In this document: piece by piece, positions 44,158-56,831 of the stretch
Layout of the letters: each line of letters starts with the position of its first letter
How positions within the stretch are numbered: the stretch's first letter is position 1
DNA from: Pseudophaeomoniella oleicola
Lineage: Eukaryota; Ascomycota; Eurotiomycetes; Phaeomoniellales; Phaeomoniellaceae
Direction of reading: 5' to 3'
Assembly: GCA_003868215.1 (NCBI GenBank)
Contig: QWDQ01000010.1
Coordinates: 434,001 to 498,000 of the forward strand
DNA: 64,000 nucleotides
Translations under genes and position numbers: made by a program
The notes under the pieces: generated by a model
Told to the model about the DNA's origin: nothing
Databases searched by the model: none
What the model saw: the letters and a program-made list of their open reading frames with translations, nothing else

Positions 44158-46928
44158 TTTGAGAATGTGCAGGTGGGATGTGGGAATGAGGTGGAGGAGA
44201 TGGCTATTAAAGCCTGAAGAAGATGTCGCCGCACGAGGTTATAAGTGATGAAAAACCATGGGCAAGATGAGGTTTGGATTGATCTTGACCGATATTGATT
44301 GTGAAGTTGATAGATGATTGTGGGTTTGGTGAGATAGAAAAGGCGGGAGGGGAAAGATGAGAGATGGCAGAAGGTAGGTTTATAGGGTGGAAAGAGGGTG
44401 GGTAGAGAGGGACGTGGCTGTTGCGTGGAGACAAGTTAGTGAATGATGGGCGGGGGGGAAGGTGCTGAAAGGAAAGAGGGAAGAAAGCGATGGACGGCGA
44501 GGCGGGCGAAATCGTAAGGTGGAAGGTTCAAGGCCGCTAGAGGCAATTTCTAGCCTATTCCAGGTTGGAATCGTGCACGGTAACACGGGACTACAGATGA
44601 TAGTCAGAAATGTGGACAAACTATTTCCTACGTAGGTCATAGTACGCAGTAAGTGGCAGTACTACGTACTACTTAGTACTACGTAGTAGTACGTAGCAAT
44701 TGTCGTTAGTAGCGCTGCAGACTAAACTCAGTAGCTCTTCTTGCCAGTGACGATGGCCAAAAACTCACAAGGCGCCGGACTAGGATACTCAAAGGTAAGA
44801 AATGATTGGCCTACACGGACTCACTCGGCATTCTCGTTCCTATTTCACAGCGGACAATTACACCAAAGCCTTAAAGCGGACTTAGTTTGGATCGTCGTCA
44901 TTGGTATCCTTCCCCCTCCCCAGTACAGTCTACCGTAGTAACCAATAAACACGCACAGGATGGAGGGATCGGAGACAAAGCTGACAATCCAACCAAACCA
45001 ATCACATCAATCGACAATTGGGAAAATCACTCGCCAACTAAACCGTAAAGAGGACTAAGAGAATTGCCACCCATTTAACGAGCGAGCGAGGCAGCTCGGC
45101 AGAGTCCCTGAGGTGCCTCAAGGTGCCTCGATATGCATTCCTGCCTTGATGCTTACTGAACCTTCCATCAATCGGTTTATCGGCTTGTCGGCCTTTTCGG
45201 TCTTTCCAACACACCGCAATCATGATAATTACTTGGTTGTACTTTGGTAACTGTAATTTACTATGTACTTCCCCAACAACCGCTTTCTGCATTCATTCTG
45301 CGTCCCTTGTCTTCAAAGAATAACACCAAAGCACATATGAAACCAGCTGGCGCTTCTCCTCCTCTTTCAAACAATACCTACCAAGGAGCAATAAAGGGTC
45401 AATGATTCTACATCATTCATTTCTTTGCAACCTGTCGTGCAAAGAATACCTTATGCATCCATTCCTGTCCTTGTTCCTGAAATTCGCTCATCCCAAACCC
45501 TTCAGTTTGTCTTGTGTATTGTCTCATGACTGACCGCCAAGCCAAAGCTGTTCAATTAAATCCCGCTCACTCTCTCGTGCATTCGCTTCACCTTCTTACC
45601 TCGGATGTCATGTCACGCATACCAAACACACTACTTCCATCCAAGGAAGGACAGTGATCTGGGATTGTATGCCTTCATCTCACCATTCTTACCGTTGAGC
45701 CGTAGTTCTTTTCCTTCTCTTGATTCTACTACGGTATGTCCGTCATACCATCTTATCTATTTACCTACGAGCCTTACCAGGTACATAGTAGTATGCCATT
45801 GCGAATTGAGACATAAACATGGATGGTTCCTTGTTAGTCCCACTCATATTGCAGCAATGACCATCGAGTCATGCAGGGACCATTATGCCCATGTCTGCCT
45901 TCTACGTAGTATCTTTCCCCCACACCAAGCATGAATCCGACCGACGCTACGAGGCTAGACAAACATCAAAAGTTGCGAGAGGCGAGAGGCGAGAGCCTAA
46001 TCACCACGTACTATGAGACGTATCGCAGCACACCACACCACACCACAGTCAGAAAAACCAGAGAGCTTCTCGGCAGTTACTCGCTGATCGTGCCCTGCGA
46101 GCCTGTTACACCACGCTATGTCGCCTATCGCCTGTCTTTTTCCTCCTAGCCATGCTCGCCATGTTGTTTCTTAGCGGATCACCTTACCTTCCACCTACCA
46201 AACCCTGCCTCACTTGCCTATCTAGTCTCTAGTGCTGCCGTACGTGCATCTCCGCGCTGCTCTCTCATCGTTCTTTCGTGAGAGCCTTCTTTTTGCACGT
46301 TGGAATGAGGGGGCTCGAGGGCTCCTCCTCTTCTCGCCGATTTACCCGGCAATCTATGCACACGCACACGCACCCCAACTCCTGCTTACTAGTAGTACAA
46401 CCTACTGCAAGTGGTACGATTCTAGCGTCGAGGCGTACGACGGTTCCAAAACATAAGAATACTGGCGTCGAAGGATATTCATCAGTAGCTACATAGGTTT
46501 ATCGGCAATAGCCTTCACCTGCGGCAACCACCTATATACACTGACTTCAGAACGTGGCGCCTAGATGATATGATCCGATCAATGTGCCTTCTCGTCGCTT
46601 TCACTTTTACCTAGGATATGATGTGAAGACGATCCTTTGGTCCTTTGGTCCAGTGTTGAGAACGGAGTATGATCACGCTGCAGGATATGCAAGCCTGTAT
46701 CGTGGTTTTCGGCGGTCAGGTCACGTAAAGGACCGGACATATTATGGCGGATTAGGTTACCCACTCAAACGGAAATGTTCTGCCCGCAGGCAGTCCTTTC
46801 CTACATGCTCACTTGATATTACACATGCAGGACACTGTGGAATCGCGTGTTATTAGGATGAAGACCGAATTCTCTTCGAATCCCGAGCACGCTCACTATG
46901 CCTGATGCTGCTTGCTGAGATGGACCAT
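44158..46928. other. 2.8-kb gene-free region
   Basis: No supported gene. There is a TACGTA-rich palindromic cluster at 44627-44698. Frames of up to about 109 codons are present (45605-45934 plus strand), but they are low in complexity or unremarkable. A minus-strand 84-codon frame at 45038-45292 ends in a hydrophobic segment; I do not regard it as supported. Confidence 0.55.
44627..44698. repeat. cluster of TACGTA/GTAC palindromes
   Basis: Overlapping CTACGTAGG, GTACTACGTACTAC and TAGTACTACGTAGTAGTACGTAG form a run of nested inverted repeats that could fold into hairpins. Single copies of the motif appear in several other intergenic gaps of the window. Confidence 0.6.
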
Positions 46929-48604
46929 TTACCGCCATTTGTTGTCCCATCCCGCCTGTTCCACAACAAAAGCAATCGCCAGTTCAGAGAATCTTGCCAT
47001 GTGCTGTTACGTTTCAGTCGATGACCCAAAAGCGAAGAGTTAAGCCAGACTTACCTCGAGAGAGAAGTAACCGGTCTCGTCGTCAATGTCCATGGTGTCA
47101 TTCATCGTGTGGACGTATTTGTCCATATCGCCTGGGAAACCACCGGCCATTGGATCACCTTCGGATGCAAACGCAGCTGGGTAATCAAGCTGAGTATACG
47201 ACATATAGTCGGATCCCGCACCCCTAATTCATCAATCTGCTTTCTCGAGACTTGGGGAAGAGCTCGTGAACTTACGGATCAAGGTCGAACGCTGCGGCGG
47301 GAATCGAGATGTACTCTTTGCTTAGGTTGAGAGCCCAATTAGTTAGAGACTCGTCAGCTTGGGTTCTCACCATCGCGATCGATTCAGTCGCGTTTCGAGC
47401 CACGAATGCTGTCATGTCCTGTCACACCGTGAGCTCACAGGAATCATACGCGTCCTTTAAAGTTCTGGTGGCTCACAAATTCCATCATAGCCCCAATCGT
47501 CGCTCCTGACTCTTTCTTGTACCTTGCGACGTCCTGACTGCCCAACAGCCCACCTTCCTCAGCGGCATACCAGTGAAATTCAACCGGCCCATCTTTTGGT
47601 ATGTATCCGCTAAGGGCCAGGACTCGGAAAGCTTCGAGGATACTAACCGTGCCTGAGCAATCATCGTCTGCTCCTGGTGCAGGAAGCAGAGGGAACAGGT
47701 AGTTCGCAGAGTCCTGGTGAGCACCAAGGATCGTCAGGGGTAGAGAGAAGTTGCGAACTTTGGGTTCGAAGCGTGCAATGATAGACGATTGGGGGAACCG
47801 ATGAGTAAAGAACTCGAGGGAGATATGGGTGCCAAAAGGCGAATCATCGATTATCTGCCAATGGAGATTTTAGTCGGGACAATTTGGTAGGACAAGCAAG
47901 CAGACTTGGATGATTCCCTCACCTTGGCGATGTGGTCGTGGAGCCATTGTGCACTGTGCTCCCCCGGAGTATCACCGTAATACCGGTTGTAGTAACTGGT
48001 CATATGCTTCAGGACATCGTGCATGTTCTGTGTCGATATTTGCGGGAACAGAGGTTTGATCAGCCTCTGATGTGTGATGTTGGGCATGTCTGCAATTTAC
48101 ATATTGTAAACAAAATACCCCCTTCACATCTTGCAAGGGACCGAGCAGGAACTCACGAGCTTTACCAGCATACGCAGCCGCTCCTATCTGCTGCTGCTGT
48201 TTCTGCTGCTCCTCATAAAAATCCCTATGATCCGTAATATCCATAAACTTCCTCCTCTCCCTCCGCAGACGCAACTTATCCCCCTCCGTCATCCATTCGG
48301 GTTTCAATTCCCCCAATACATGCAACAGCCGTGGTTCGGCCAACTCTGCCGCGAGACCAGGCCGAAGCGCGACGAGGGCGTCTACGGGGTCTGCGTGCGT
48401 GTCGAGGGCGGCTAGAATGCTTTCGTCGATTACATGGTGTGCAGAGTCACCACACTCATGAGCTTCTTGTTGTTGGGATGGTGCGGAAAGGATGGATTGA
48501 ATATCCTCGTCGATGAGGGGAGATCCAGACACAGACCCAAATGAAGACAACGAGATGGCTAAGAGCAGCAGAACAAGTCTGCTCTCCCAGATACGGCGCA
48601 ACAT
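46929..48604 (-). CDS. secreted M28 metallo-aminopeptidase (leucine aminopeptidase 1-like)
   Basis: Six exons: 48604-48157, 48089-47923, 47854-47477, 47418-47276, 47223-47055, 47003-46929; 459 residues. A signal peptide is evident (RLVLLLLAISLSSFGSVSGS, residues about 9-28), followed by a propeptide-like region with a Gln-rich run. The peptidase domain has all five expected zinc ligands: H251 (GAHQDS), D269 or D270 (GADDD), E305 next to catalytic E304 (YAAEEGG), D332 (FDMTAF) and H417 (YVHTMND). The ending FSLEHMARFSELAIAFVVEQAG is typical of fungal M28E leucyl aminopeptidases. It should release N-terminal amino acids from peptides outside the cell or in the vacuole. Intron positions keep the frame throughout. 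Confidence 0.93.
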
Positions 48605-49683
48605 TTTGTACTGCCTGCTGCAGAAGCAGGTCTTGCTTTTTTCTGCTGGTGGTTGTATATGACGACGAGGCAGCAGAAAGAAACAACAAGCAGACAGTTT
48701 TGTTTTAATTATGTATCAATTGTTTATAACGTTAGCAGTGGTTTTGCTGACCCTTTCTCTTCTTCCCTCCTCATATAGTACGTGTACGAATATGTACACG
48801 AGTAATTACCTACCTACTTAAGGTACGTATCTACTAACTTATATGAATATTAGCCGAGGACTTTTGTTGTGTCCCAATGAATGGGGGCGGGGGGGGGGGG
48901 GCTGAATTGGATAGATAATTAGGTAGATAGACTGAGTGAGTGTTTGTTGGTTTTGTTTCGTCGTACGATTGATTACGTCGCCTACCTACTCTACTCACCT
49001 AGGTAGGTAGCTAAGGTAGCTAAGGTACCTAGGCAACCATATAAAAATCAATAGACCCTGGATGGAGTTACTATGCGTTCGTTATCTTTCAAGAGTGTGG
49101 GAGTGAAAGAGAGGGAGGGAGGAGATTCTAGTGGGATAATGAACATTGATGTACAGAAGTACCTAATTAGGTACCAAGGTTAATACTGAGGTAAGTCGTT
49201 AAGGAACTTCTGACTCGTTTGTTATCAATGACTTGAAGAATCTAATTATCAGTCTTTTTTTTCCCCCCTCTGCTATCAATTGCCCTCTGTACCATGTCAA
49301 AGCATGCAATGATTCTACAAATGTGTCCGTCGTCATTGTGATTGTCGTGTGTACGCAATCATACCGCTTTCCATGACTATCTAATTACCCCAGCCGTCTT
49401 GCAATGATTAAGATGGGGCAGATAAGGGATAAGCGCTAGGGCTGGGCTGGGCTGGGCTCGCTCGGCTGCTCAGAGATTGCAGTAAGTTAACATTGTTATA
49501 TTGTCTGTACGCGTGCGAATCCTTCCCAGCTGATATATCATACATTACGGAGTACTCTCCGTACCAAGTCGATACGAATGTAACTCAAGGCACTGTAATC
49601 TCGAGGTGATGTGGGAAGATGTTTTCGGTGGATGAAAAAGCATGAGCTCCGTCCTACGACCGCTGGAATCACCTCAGCTCCAG
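48605..49683. other. intergenic region with palindromes and homopolymers
   Basis: Promoter of the aminopeptidase (reading left) and 3' flank of the bHLH gene. Contains CCTAGGTAGG/AAGGTACCTAGG palindromes (about 48998-49033), a 13-nt G run at 48889-48901, and TACGGAGTACTCTCCGTACC at about 49545-49564. No gene seen. Confidence 0.55.
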
Positions 49684-50801
49684 TCAGCTCAGCAATTCAC
49701 GCACACTCATCCCCGTAAGACTGCTTCGAGGTTTCACGGATCGTACGATCTCTTGCGTCGTCCCTGCTTCTCCTGCATCCTCCCCCGCCTTGACGGTTTT
49801 GCCAAGCTCTCGGCGGTCACGATTAAGCATCAGCAGTGCGGCAGTCGCTGCATTCTGATCTGCATCCAAGTCGATCTCTTCGACAGACATCGTCGGACTA
49901 TTGTCTTGGCCACTGCCTGTGCTGTGCGTGTCCATACCTGATGTCCGAGTTGATGATCCCTTCCCCTGTGTCTGGTCGTCTTGGGCTTTCAATCGGGGCG
50001 TAGAGCTCTCCGAGCTTGATTGCTGGGGTTCAAGCTCTGGTGACAAATACGGGGTAGACAATGCTGTGCTTGGCATGGAGCTGAAGGTCGGCGATGTCTG
50101 CATTTCACTTGGCAACCAATGATCTTGTCCCTCGTTGGCTGCATTCTTGAGATCTGAGACGCAATTCTGCAAATAACGGAGGTAATCGATGGATGCCTGC
50201 CTCGATGTGTTAGCACTGGTTTGATGGTCCACTCTCTGCCTGTACTCACCTGCAATATAGACAATTTGTGCATCTCATGCCCTCTACAGGCAGGTACCAT
50301 ATCCTTTAACGTCGCAAATTCTTCATTCATCTTCGATCTCCGTCTTCGCTCAATCAAGCTGTGAGCTGTCTTTCGGGCAATCTTGCGGCCCGCGGCTGTC
50401 GGGGTCCCTGCCTTTCGCTTTGTACCTGCGACTGATGGTAGATCTGCTTTTCCCTTCCCATTGTTGTTTACACTATGCTCCTCCAGTGAATGTGGATGCG
50501 CAGCCTTCGGCTTCATCTGAATGATCTTGCGTGAGCGACTCGGGGGAGGTGGCAGCTCTACCGTCTGTTGCTTTGGAGGTTTTGTTGTCGAGGCGCGTCG
50601 TGGACGGCTCCTTTGTTCTCGAGAGAATGCATGACTGTGTTCAAAGGCGGATGTGGTACTAGAGCGTGAGGAATCTTCAAGCTTAGCCTGCAATGCAGGT
50701 GGCGGCAAAGCGAAAGCGTTATCGAGCGTTGAACGGCTCAAGTCTTTGGCTAGCAACTCGGTCGAAGAGACAGGTGTGGGGGGTAAATTTGGTTGTGGCA
50801 T
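49684..50801 (-). CDS. bHLH transcription factor
   Basis: Exons 50801-50250 and 50196-49684 give 354 residues. The bHLH domain occupies about 143-205: the basic region AHSLIERRRRSKMNEEF has the His-Glu-Arg pattern typical of CANNTG/E-box binding class B factors, helix 1 is FATLKDMVPAC, and helix 2 is KLSILQASIDYLRYLQNCV; the intron falls exactly in helix 2. The N-terminus is basic and Ser/Pro-rich, and the C-terminus is Ser/Thr-rich with an acidic VEEIDLDADQN patch. It is like the fungal Esc1/Ino4-type HLH regulators, but I cannot name an orthologue. Confidence 0.9.
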
Positions 50802-51385
50802 CTTGATATGCGCCGTAGGTCGTCCTATGACTGTAGGACAGCAAGCTTCGAGGTCACCAACCGACTGGATTTCCTAGGCCGATCGACGCAGGCCTATCAC
50901 GTCGCACCAATCACATCAATACCACTTTGATCGGATGAGGAATGTCTATACGACCCGTAGACAAGTCACGAGGAACACTTCAAGAGCAGGCTATGTCAAG
51001 CACAGCAATTCAATCAAGTACAAAGGTAGGTAGTAACAGAAAAGATTGATGATTGAAGCTCGTTGTGTATGTACTCACAGCAGGAACGATAGCACCACAT
51101 TAAGAAGAGAACATGAGGGAGGGGACGAGAGAGGAAGAGAGCAGAGTAGAGCAGAGTAGAGCAGAGCATTCCATGTGCATGTGCTCACCACTCAAAACCC
51201 CCCAAACCCCTTACAAACCACAGACCAGCACAGATCAGATCAGACCAGATACACAATTCCCAAGTGTCGCGTGCCCCCCGTGCACCAACTGATAGGCTAA
51301 CAGACTAACTGACATCAATCCCGAAAAGTCAATCAAAAAACCAACCATTTTATAATAAAAAAAATTCGTATTGTACGTACGTATC

Positions 51386-51433
<48 letters not shown>
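51386..51433. repeat. (TAG)16 trinucleotide microsatellite
   Basis: Sixteen perfect TAG units followed by CAGCAG; likely length-variable between strains. Confidence 0.9.
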
Positions 51434-51607
51434 CAGCAGGTAAAATATGTAAGTTACTCTTTTTTCTTTGGTGAGTTGTTGTTGACAATGAAAAGGCACG
51501 GGGTCGTTGAGAGGGATTTGATTGGTTGGTTGGTTGAGTGGATGGATGGATGGATGGATGGGTTTACATGGGGGTTTAATTAGGGATTGAGGTGAGTGGC
51601 TTGGCGG

Positions 51608-51609
<2 letters not shown>

Positions 51610-51653
<44 letters not shown>
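51610..51653. repeat. (GA)22 dinucleotide microsatellite
   Basis: Perfect GA run of about 44 nt. Confidence 0.9.
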
Positions 51654-51656
<3 letters not shown>

Positions 51657-51937
51657 GGAGAAAGGGGCACGTGATGAAGAGAGATGTGTGAAAATATAGG
51701 TACATAGGTAGAGAATGGGAGGTATGATTGGGATATCTGTTGTTGGGGGAAATGGGTGGTGCAGATATCGGTATATAGGGATGGGGATGGGGTGAGCAAT
51801 GGGCTTGCTTGCTACTATCTATTACTACCTATATTTCAAGTACTAGGTACGTAGGTGCCTAGGTACTTAATCTTATAAGGTTGTCTACAAAAATCATCAG
51901 TATAGAGCGAGAGTACGCTTTGCTATTCTATCCTTCC

Positions 51938-53479
51938 CTATCCAAACAGCCTCTCGAGCAAATACTTCGGAAACGCATCCTCACCAGGACTCCCGATCAT
52001 CCTCACGATTCGATTGCCCGAATTCTTGCCCAACCAGTTCCCGACGTCGTGCGGCGCTTCTCCGTCGCTGTCCCGTCTCCGTCTCGAGCGGGTGTCTCGC
52101 ATCGTCTTACCGCGCGACCACTGACCCGCTGTCTCGACACGGATGTCCTCCGGGCTCTGTGGCGATCGGATCCAGGCGGTTGAGTCTTTCGTGAGCGCGT
52201 ACCAGATGCAGATGGGGTCGTGGAGGCCGAGGGAGGCACTGTCGCCTTCGTGGCCGAGCGAGAGCTTCTCCATCTTGTCGAACATCGGGGTCATAAAGGC
52301 CATCATCCATTCGGCTAGAGGTGAGCCTTCTGCCAGCAGGGATTCTACTTTGGGGTTGAATAGGCCTCGTGAGAGGGCATGTTGCTCGGTGAGATCTAGC
52401 GCGAACAGTGTGAGCTTCAGCTGCTTCGACAGGCCCGGCGGGTATGGTGGCAGCTTTGACTTCTCAAATGAGACTGGCATGGTAGAAGCGGGACGTGGGG
52501 AAGTGAGTGCGTATACTCGTGCTGCGGCGATTGAGTCGGCGAAGACGTTAAATTCGGCGACTGGCGTTACGTTCCCGTCCACATCAACGGCTCCGCCCAT
52601 AGACACGACCTCTTGCACGCGTAGGAAAGTTTCTGGATCCTCAGCCGCGGCGAGTGCTAGATTTGTTAGAGGACCGACAGCTACTATGGTGATGGTGTCA
52701 GGCTCGTTCTCCTTTAGCACCCGTAGTATCTCTTTGTGAGCTGGTCTGTATGAAGGTGTGAATGAAGTTGGCTTTTCAAGGCCAATAGTGTCCTTGGCTG
52801 TATTGACGATACCGTCGTTGACAGGCGGTTCTTCGAACAAATGGTCCCATGTCTGTTCTGGAGAGAGATGAGGATGCTAGAGTGGGGGTATCAATATCAG
52901 TTCCATCCATGTGGATCAGCTCACCTACAGTCGTATGAATTCCAGCAAGACCATCTCGTCCATCTGGGAAATAGCAAGCTGTTAGTCATGTCTCTCCATC
53001 ATAACATCTCAACCGTGGACCTACGGAAGTAATCCGCCATGATCAATTGATCTTCGAGAGGTTCCTCGGCTCCAATGGCGACCACAGGCTTATGGATCCT
53101 CATTCCATCAAAGCCTTCTAACTTCCCAGTCTTCTTCCTCCACGCAACTTCCTTTTCCAATACATTGAAAATAGAAACAAGGTTCTTCAGACAGCTGTAT
53201 CCGTATGTCAGTCATTTCCTTGTCGACAGACCGCTGTAGGGGGGAATTTACCTCCGTACTTCGACATTACCGAACGTCAACGATATCAATACCACTTCCA
53301 GCTCTTCCTCCTTTGCCGCGAGGGCAAGAAGTATTGCTATCACATCATCGACCCCCTTCAAGCCGAGAAATTAGATTACATTCCCAGTACGGCCTAGCCG
53401 CCTATCAAGGTAGTGTAGGAAAAGGTGGACGGGTACATACTGGATCAGTGTCGATGATGATTCTGCGAAGCGGTGCCAT
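51938..53479 (-). CDS. inosine/uridine-type nucleoside hydrolase
   Basis: Five exons: 53479-53441, 53355-53252, 53194-53025, 52963-52929, 52876-51938; 428 residues. The canonical Ca2+-binding motif DTDPGVDD lies at 10-17 and is split by the first intron. LTFGNVEV, HGRDGLAG, VAVGPLTNLALA and MGGAVDVDGNVTPVAEFNVFAD are the other family motifs in the usual order; the last supplies further ribose and calcium ligands. It should hydrolyse the N-glycosidic bond of nucleosides for purine or pyrimidine salvage in the cytosol; substrate preference cannot be read. The C-terminal 60 residues are extended and basic compared with bacterial enzymes. The acceptor choice for exons 4 and 5 is fixed by the conserved HGRDG and IHTTHPHLSP sequences. 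Confidence 0.93.
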
Positions 53480-54153
53480 TGCTGCAGACTGCAATCGATC
53501 AATGCCTTCAAAAAGACTTTCACGCTCCGAAGACCGGTGGCAACTGGGTGGTCCAAGAGGATATCCTTATTCACTACCAAGAACACGAACCGTCGATGGG
53601 GGAGAATAGTACCCAAGTGATCCGAGAGACTAAAGCTGACAATCTTACGATATTGGATGCCTGCTCTTGAGTTGTCGAGGTTAATTGAACCCCCAAAGTT
53701 CCCGAACACCAAGGTTGGGGGTCCGATAGCGGGGGAGAGATTCGGGATATCTTTGTTCTTTCGGCATCATTCCGCTGATTACGGGTTTTATCTCTGATAT
53801 GCGCCTTTGCCAAAGACCTGTCTGTGATGTCTCATCTCATGCTGTACGTTATACTGTGTAGAAACATGAAGTCATGGAGAGGTCCGAAACTGTTATGGTT
53901 CCTCTAAACTAACTAGGGTTTGTGACCAGATGTGAACCTTGTCTGTGTTGCCGTGCCGTTAAAAGACGGGAATAATAATCAGAGCATGCCACCATCTCTC
54001 TACAGTGCTTCTTCTCTACAAGGACTGAGACAGTCACAAATGATCCTAGACGGAAACAGTTGCATGACTTTACTTTTCCATTACCGCTAAATATCTCCAG
54101 GAGAATATATATGATACACGTGCCGCAATAAACCGCTACCGCTATCCCATAAT
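53480..54153. other. intergenic region
   Basis: 674 bp: promoter of the nucleoside hydrolase and 3' flank of the inhibitor gene. No coding content or notable motif seen. Confidence 0.55.
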
Positions 54154-54729
54154 CTAACCGAATTTAACCTGCTTGACAGTGCCATCGCTATCGACGTGCA
54201 CGTTTAATCTGTCTGGGTTGTGGTCCATGGTGAACATTGATTCGCCTTCGATAACGCGGTGATTCTGAGGGAGTTCGGCCTTGGGGAAAGACTAGGTTGG
54301 AGGATTGTCAGCAAAACGGATAAGGAAAATGATGTTATGAAATTGTAAAGCACATAGACAGCTGAGAACGGCAGCATCGTGTTGGAATCTGATGTCAGAG
54401 GTTCTGATCCCTGCCTTCAGAGATCGAAACAACATTGTGCGCTTTGACAAGACATTTTGATTCTTGCGTATGACATACACAACAACACCTCTTTCTTATT
54501 CGAGGCCCTGCTCACAGACCATGCCCATTTCGAAACACGGTAGATGCCAGTATAGCGAGATATGACCGTGAAAAGAGAAGCTGAAGGGAAAAAAGCCGTC
54601 GCTTACCTCGTGATCCCCGGCACTGCTCTCGGTCAATTTCTTTCCCAACAATTTATTCATCCACTCGCTTGTGAGGTCGCCACTACCACCTTTGCCGGTC
54701 GAGGTTATACCTGGGACAACAAGAGGCAT
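54154..54729 (-). CDS. proteinase inhibitor I78 family protein
   Basis: Exons 54729-54607 and 54291-54154 give 86 residues, normal for the family. The first exon codes MPLVVPGITSTGKGGSGDLT and SEWMNKLLGKKL; the second has the signature LPQNHRVIEG, FTMDHNPDRLNVHVD and a final VKQVKFG, where MTMDxxPDRLN is the hallmark of I78 inhibitors. These small proteins inhibit subtilisin-like and other serine proteases. No signal peptide is visible, so it probably acts on intracellular (for example vacuolar-type) proteases, as the yeast I9 inhibitor does; this is inference. The intron is 315 bp, several times longer than most others in the window. Confidence 0.87.
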
Positions 54730-55706
54730 GATGAAGAACTTGTTTCGATGGTTTTGATACTCCTTCGGAGAATGTGGTTATAATGGTCTATTGAAGACAG
54801 ACACTGATGAAGAGAATTTCTATGTGATAATATGTTAGAATTCTGTTCTGAAGGGGTGTTGAGAGGATGTGTGTATATATATACCAAAGAGGAATGAGAG
54901 TTGGTATGCAGGACTACGTAGGCTGTTCAGCTGTTGACTCTTTCACTACGTCGTAGTACGTAGGCACTCGAGGGCACTGTAGCGGCTAAAGGCGGCGGAA
55001 GGGATAGATGACGTAGATCTGTACGCGATTATGGTGGGGTGATAAGATTTATCAATACTCCGAGGTTCGAGACCACCAGAATAACTCCGCGTCACCGTCA
55101 GGCAGACACTTATTATCAATTCAGGGACTCGTAATTCGATGCCCACCACCGGTAGGGTATGATGATGGTGATCAAGGATTGATTATGATAATTCTTTCAA
55201 CGGCCTGTTTCGCAAGAGCTACATCTGACGTATATTTGGGAGGCACGTCTTTGATTACAGTAGGTACTGAAGACGACATCCAACTTGATGGTGTCCGAGA
55301 CGATCCCCTTCTGCAGCTTCCACTGACCTACCATGTATTTTAAACGCTCAACCGTCTAGTATCGTCGAGATGTGGCTGGTAGATGAGCATTGCCCTGCAA
55401 GCCGAAACTATTATATACCTACATAGGTAATATGCAAGCTTTTATTAGCTGATAAAGTCATGGAATGGAATAAGAGGGTTTCACGGATTTCAGCGTGATC
55501 TCATCATATATTTCCTGTTTTGACCATGACGGGCCATGGGCTGATCCCACTCTCATGAGGCAGTGGCACGGCTTTTCAAAGCTGCGGATTTTTATCGAAA
55601 TGAAACCGTAAAAATAGCAGAGGGAAAGAGAGGGAGAAGAGGTGTCAGTCAGAGTCCTGAGTACTATCCGGCTGTAAATATCTTTGGGGGGAGATCGCTA
55701 CTGGGA
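54730..55706. other. intergenic region
   Basis: 977 bp between divergent genes. Contains CTACGTAGG/CTACGTCGTAGTACGTAGG palindromes (about 54914-54964) and TACCTACATAGGTA at about 55417-55430. An open stretch in frame upstream of the PQ-loop gene (from 55563) has no ATG. Confidence 0.5.
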
Positions 55707-56772
55707 ATGACCATGTCTCTTCATCATCCCACAGACGGGGGAGGAACGCAGTTGTATATGGCACCTCAGACTTCGATTCCGCCAGCAGCCAATGTCCTAG
55801 GACTGATCGGTACCGTCTGCTGGTGTGTCCAGCTCTTTCCTCAGATATGGCGAAATTATCGAACCAAGTCGACAGAAGGGCTGCCGCACTCTATGATGTT
55901 CGTGTGGTCCTTTTCCGCCGTGCCATTTTTTGTCTATGCGGTTGTGCAGAACTTCAATCTTCCAATCCAGGTGCAACCGCAGTGCTTTGGTGTCCTGTGC
56001 TTGGCCACCTGGGCACAATGTATGATCTACTCGGAACGTTGGCGTGTCTGGACGACGATTCTTGTCTCCACAGCTATCCTTATTCTCTACGCTGGTCTGG
56101 AGGTCGCCCTGGTGCTGGTTATCCGAGGGCCGTACTCCAGGGGAATTGCATGGCCGGTGCTCTCAATTGGAATCATCGCGTTTTTCCTTCTCGTTGCCGG
56201 CTATTTGCCCATACCGTTCGAACTACTCAAACGCCGGGGCAGAGTAGTCGGGATTGATTTCCTGTTTCTAGCCATTGACTGGTGTGGCGCTTTCTTCTCA
56301 CTTATGGCTCTCGGTCTGTTACACTCTCTTTTATTCACTTGAAATGACACTGACGACGTTATGAAGCCACCCAGTTTAGCTTCGATGCCTTATTTGGCAC
56401 AATGTACGCTCTTTGGTGAGTTGCCATCTTCTCCATGGTGTCCTCAATGAAGTCAACTGACATGTGTTTCGTTGCAGTGCCGCCATCGAACTTTCCATAT
56501 TCATTTCTCAAGGGATCTGGTTGCTGCGAACGCGAAAGTTGAGAGGCAGAGCGAAGGCAGTGGGGCTGACATTTGACGACTTCCCAGAGGCTATGGAATG
56601 GCAACAGGGCGGGTGGAAGATCAATCAAAAATGGATGGGGGGAGGCAAAGAGGACGATGCGAAGACAGCTGAGGAAGCGAGTGATCTCGAAGCACCCGCA
56701 ACCCTAGATGATGGACATGCCGGCCACAATCGAAACATACCCGTAGCAGGAGTAGAGAGCGAGCAGACTTAG
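55707..56772 (+). CDS. PQ-loop repeat membrane protein
   Basis: Exons 55707-56313, 56367-56415 and 56478-56772 give 316 residues from the first in-frame ATG; ATGs at 55713 and 55758 are alternatives, and MAPQTSIPPAANVLG (55758) looks most like the family start. Two PQ motifs are visible: LFPQIWRNYRTKSTEGLP after the first helix, and a second, degenerate one (YLPIPFELLKRRGRVVGID). There are seven hydrophobic segments. PQ-loop proteins include lysosomal/vacuolar amino-acid exporters (cystinosin, Ypq1 type) and MPDU1; the cargo of this fungal subgroup is unknown. The cytosolic C-terminus is acidic. Its stop is 60 bp from the stop of the convergent DUF1857 gene. Confidence 0.88.
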
Positions 56773-56831
56773 CATAGCTCAATATGCTGCAGATAGTAGA
56801 TATAAGATATACTGCCCAATGCAATGTGGCA

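Larger units (their letters stand above)
50802..51937. other. intergenic region with microsatellites
   Basis: Contains AGAGTAGAGC tandem units near 51139-51167, (TAG)16 at 51386-51433, (GGAT)n near 51540-51560 and (GA)22 at 51610-51653. No gene seen; frames here are purely repetitive. Confidence 0.65.

Noticed and set aside
45605-46856. Several plus-strand frames of 60-109 codons
   Set aside because: Composition is irregular (runs of Ser, Leu, His, Cys) and the frames overlap one another, as expected of non-coding sequence.
51350-51799. 149-codon minus-strand frame
   Set aside because: Consists mostly of translated GA and TAG microsatellites.
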